Part shown: in pieces, positions 5,787 through 6,629 of the stretch
Layout of the letters: every line of letters begins with the position of its first letter
Position numbering within the stretch: the first letter of the stretch is position 1
Assembly (NCBI GenBank): GCA_027083485.1
Contig: JALWOO010000257.1
Coordinates: forward strand, 1-6,629
From: Amylibacter sp.
GTDB taxonomy: Bacteria > Pseudomonadota > Alphaproteobacteria > Rhodobacterales > Rhodobacteraceae
Length of the DNA stretch: 6,629 nucleotides
Reading direction: 5' to 3'
Position numbers and translations under genes: made by a program
Notes under the pieces: model-generated
The model's database searches: none
What the model saw: the letters and a program-made list of their open reading frames with translations, nothing else
Told to the model about the DNA's origin: nothing

Positions 5787-6629
5787 ATGCTCCGTACGTT
5801 GCACAAATATGCCGGTCTGTTCGCCACGGTTCTGGTTCTGGTCCTGGCCCTGAGCGGCATAGCCCTTTCGGTTATGCCCGCCTGGAACAAGGCACAGGCC
5901 CCCGCCATGACGGAATCCCGTCTGAGTGTTGCCGATCTGGCGGCACGGATTGTCACCCATTATCCGGGGGTCGAGCAGATCAAACGCGCGCCTTCGGGGC
6001 GGATCACCGCCTATTATTTTGCCGGTGATATCGCGGGCGCTGTGGTGGTTGATCCTGCCACGGGCAAGGGGGTGGCTGATTATGAAACCTCCCCCAAGGT
6101 CCAATGGCTGACCAGCTTGCACCGGTCGCTTTTTCTGGGGGACAGTGGCCGGCTTGCGGCGGCTGGCGGGGCCTTGGCCATGTTGTTTTTGTCGATCTCG
6201 GGGCTGTTTCTGGTGGCGCGCCGTATGGGAGGCTGGCGGCAATTTTTTGCCCGCACCCGTGGCCCGCTGGCCGGACGCTTGCACGTTGAAATCGGCCGGT
6301 TCAGTGCGGCGGGCCTGATCCTCAGCTCTGCAACGGCATTGTTCATGGTGCTGAACACATTCGAGATCCTGCCACAGGAAAACACTACCCCCGCCTTTCC
6401 TGCCGAGGTCAGCGGCACCATGGGGCTGACCCCTGCCGCAATGCCGGCGCTTGCGGAAATTCCCGTCAGCCAGTTGCGCGATTTGACCTTTCCTTATGCC
6501 GGCGACCCGACCGATGTCTATACCATCGCCACGGACGCAGGCGAAGGTTATGTGGATCAGGGCACCGGTGAAATGCTGGCATGGCAGGCCGCAGGCCCTT
6601 GGCAGCAAGTGTTTGAATTCATTTACATG
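5787..6629 (+). CDS. PepSY-TM membrane protein, probable reductase (3' end missing)
   Basis: The frame is open from ATG 5787 to the window end (281 codons, no stop); AAAGGA (5773-5778) is 8 bases upstream. Visible are LHKYAG with H6 entering membrane helix 1 (about 8-30), a PepSY domain (about 46-98, closing VVDPATGKGVADY), SLHRSLFLG with H112, helix 2 (about 122-144), RLHVEIG with H166, helix 3 (about 172-192), and a second periplasmic PepSY-like region (from about 225, with GDPTDVYTIATD and GYVDQGTGEML). This is the PepSY-TM family (PF03929 type), to which the heme-containing ferrisiderophore reductase FoxB belongs. H6, H112 and H166 are in the positions expected for conserved or heme-binding histidines. 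From memory, relatives with this N-terminus continue into more helices and often a cytoplasmic flavodoxin/NADPH-reductase part; that region is outside the window, so a reductase tail is inference. Likely co-transcribed with the DUF2271 gene. Confidence 0.88.
   Translation, partial: MLRTLHKYAGLFATVLVLVLALSGIALSVMPAWNKAQAPAMTESRLSVADLAARIVTHYPGVEQIKRAPSGRITAYYFAGDIAGAVVVDPATGKGVADYETSPKVQWLTSLHRSLFLGDSGRLAAAGGALAMLFLSISGLFLVARRMGGWRQFFARTRGPLAGRLHVEIGRFSAAGLILSSATALFMVLNTFEILPQENTTPAFPAEVSGTMGLTPAAMPALAEIPVSQLRDLTFPYAGDPTDVYTIATDAGEGYVDQGTGEMLAWQAAGPWQQVFEFIYM

Noticed and set aside
5661..6608. 315-codon open frame on the minus strand
   Set aside because: Antisense shadow of the PepSY-TM gene, with low-complexity G/R/Q-rich translation. 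The plus-strand frame from 5787 has a ribosome site, membrane helices and PepSY signatures.

Overview
The window looks like chromosomal DNA of an alphaproteobacterium, most likely a Rhodobacterales/Roseobacter-type organism. This rests on moderately high GC, the gene families and their sequence style, and short GC-rich terminators; no taxonomic marker gene is present, so it is an inference. Genes are densely packed and no gene-free stretch exceeds about 200 bases.

Layout. Bases 1-42 are the 3' part of a tRNA-Thr gene, cut by the window edge inside the anticodon and followed by a perfect 8-bp hairpin. Facing it on the minus strand (136-1758) is a complete three-domain thiamine-diphosphate enzyme of the acetolactate synthase/benzoylformate decarboxylase superfamily, substrate unknown. 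Its 166-bp upstream region (1759-1924) holds a cluster of GCATATT-type half-sites including a perfect 10-bp inverted repeat, and the terminator of the next unit. Then, still on the minus strand, comes a two-component pair: an OmpR-family response regulator (3250-3912) overlapping by 4 bp a QseC/PmrB-like membrane histidine kinase (1925-3253).

Divergent from the regulator, on the plus strand, are a secreted PepSY-domain protein with poly-aspartate blocks (4058-4483), a four-helix cytochrome b561-type protein (4480-5088, 4-bp overlap), a strong intrinsic terminator (5122-5159), a secreted DUF2271-type protein (5280-5747), and the first 281 codons of a PepSY-TM membrane protein (5787 to the window end, still open).

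How it fits together. The region between the regulator and the PepSY gene, and the region before the DUF2271 gene, share a compound element: a CTGA-N7-CTGA pair facing a TCAG-N7-TCAG pair. The repeats are spaced 11 bp within each pair, as expected of OmpR-family boxes, and a 25-base block is 24/25 identical between the two places. This strongly suggests that the regulator controls its own operon, the PepSY-cytochrome b operon and the DUF2271-PepSY-TM operon. The most interesting reading of the window is therefore a self-contained, two-component-controlled membrane/periplasmic redox module (PepSY, cytochrome b561, DUF2271, PepSY-TM reductase), whose signal and terminal electron acceptor cannot be read from the sequence. 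Ferric iron or another metal complex is the most plausible acceptor by family analogy.
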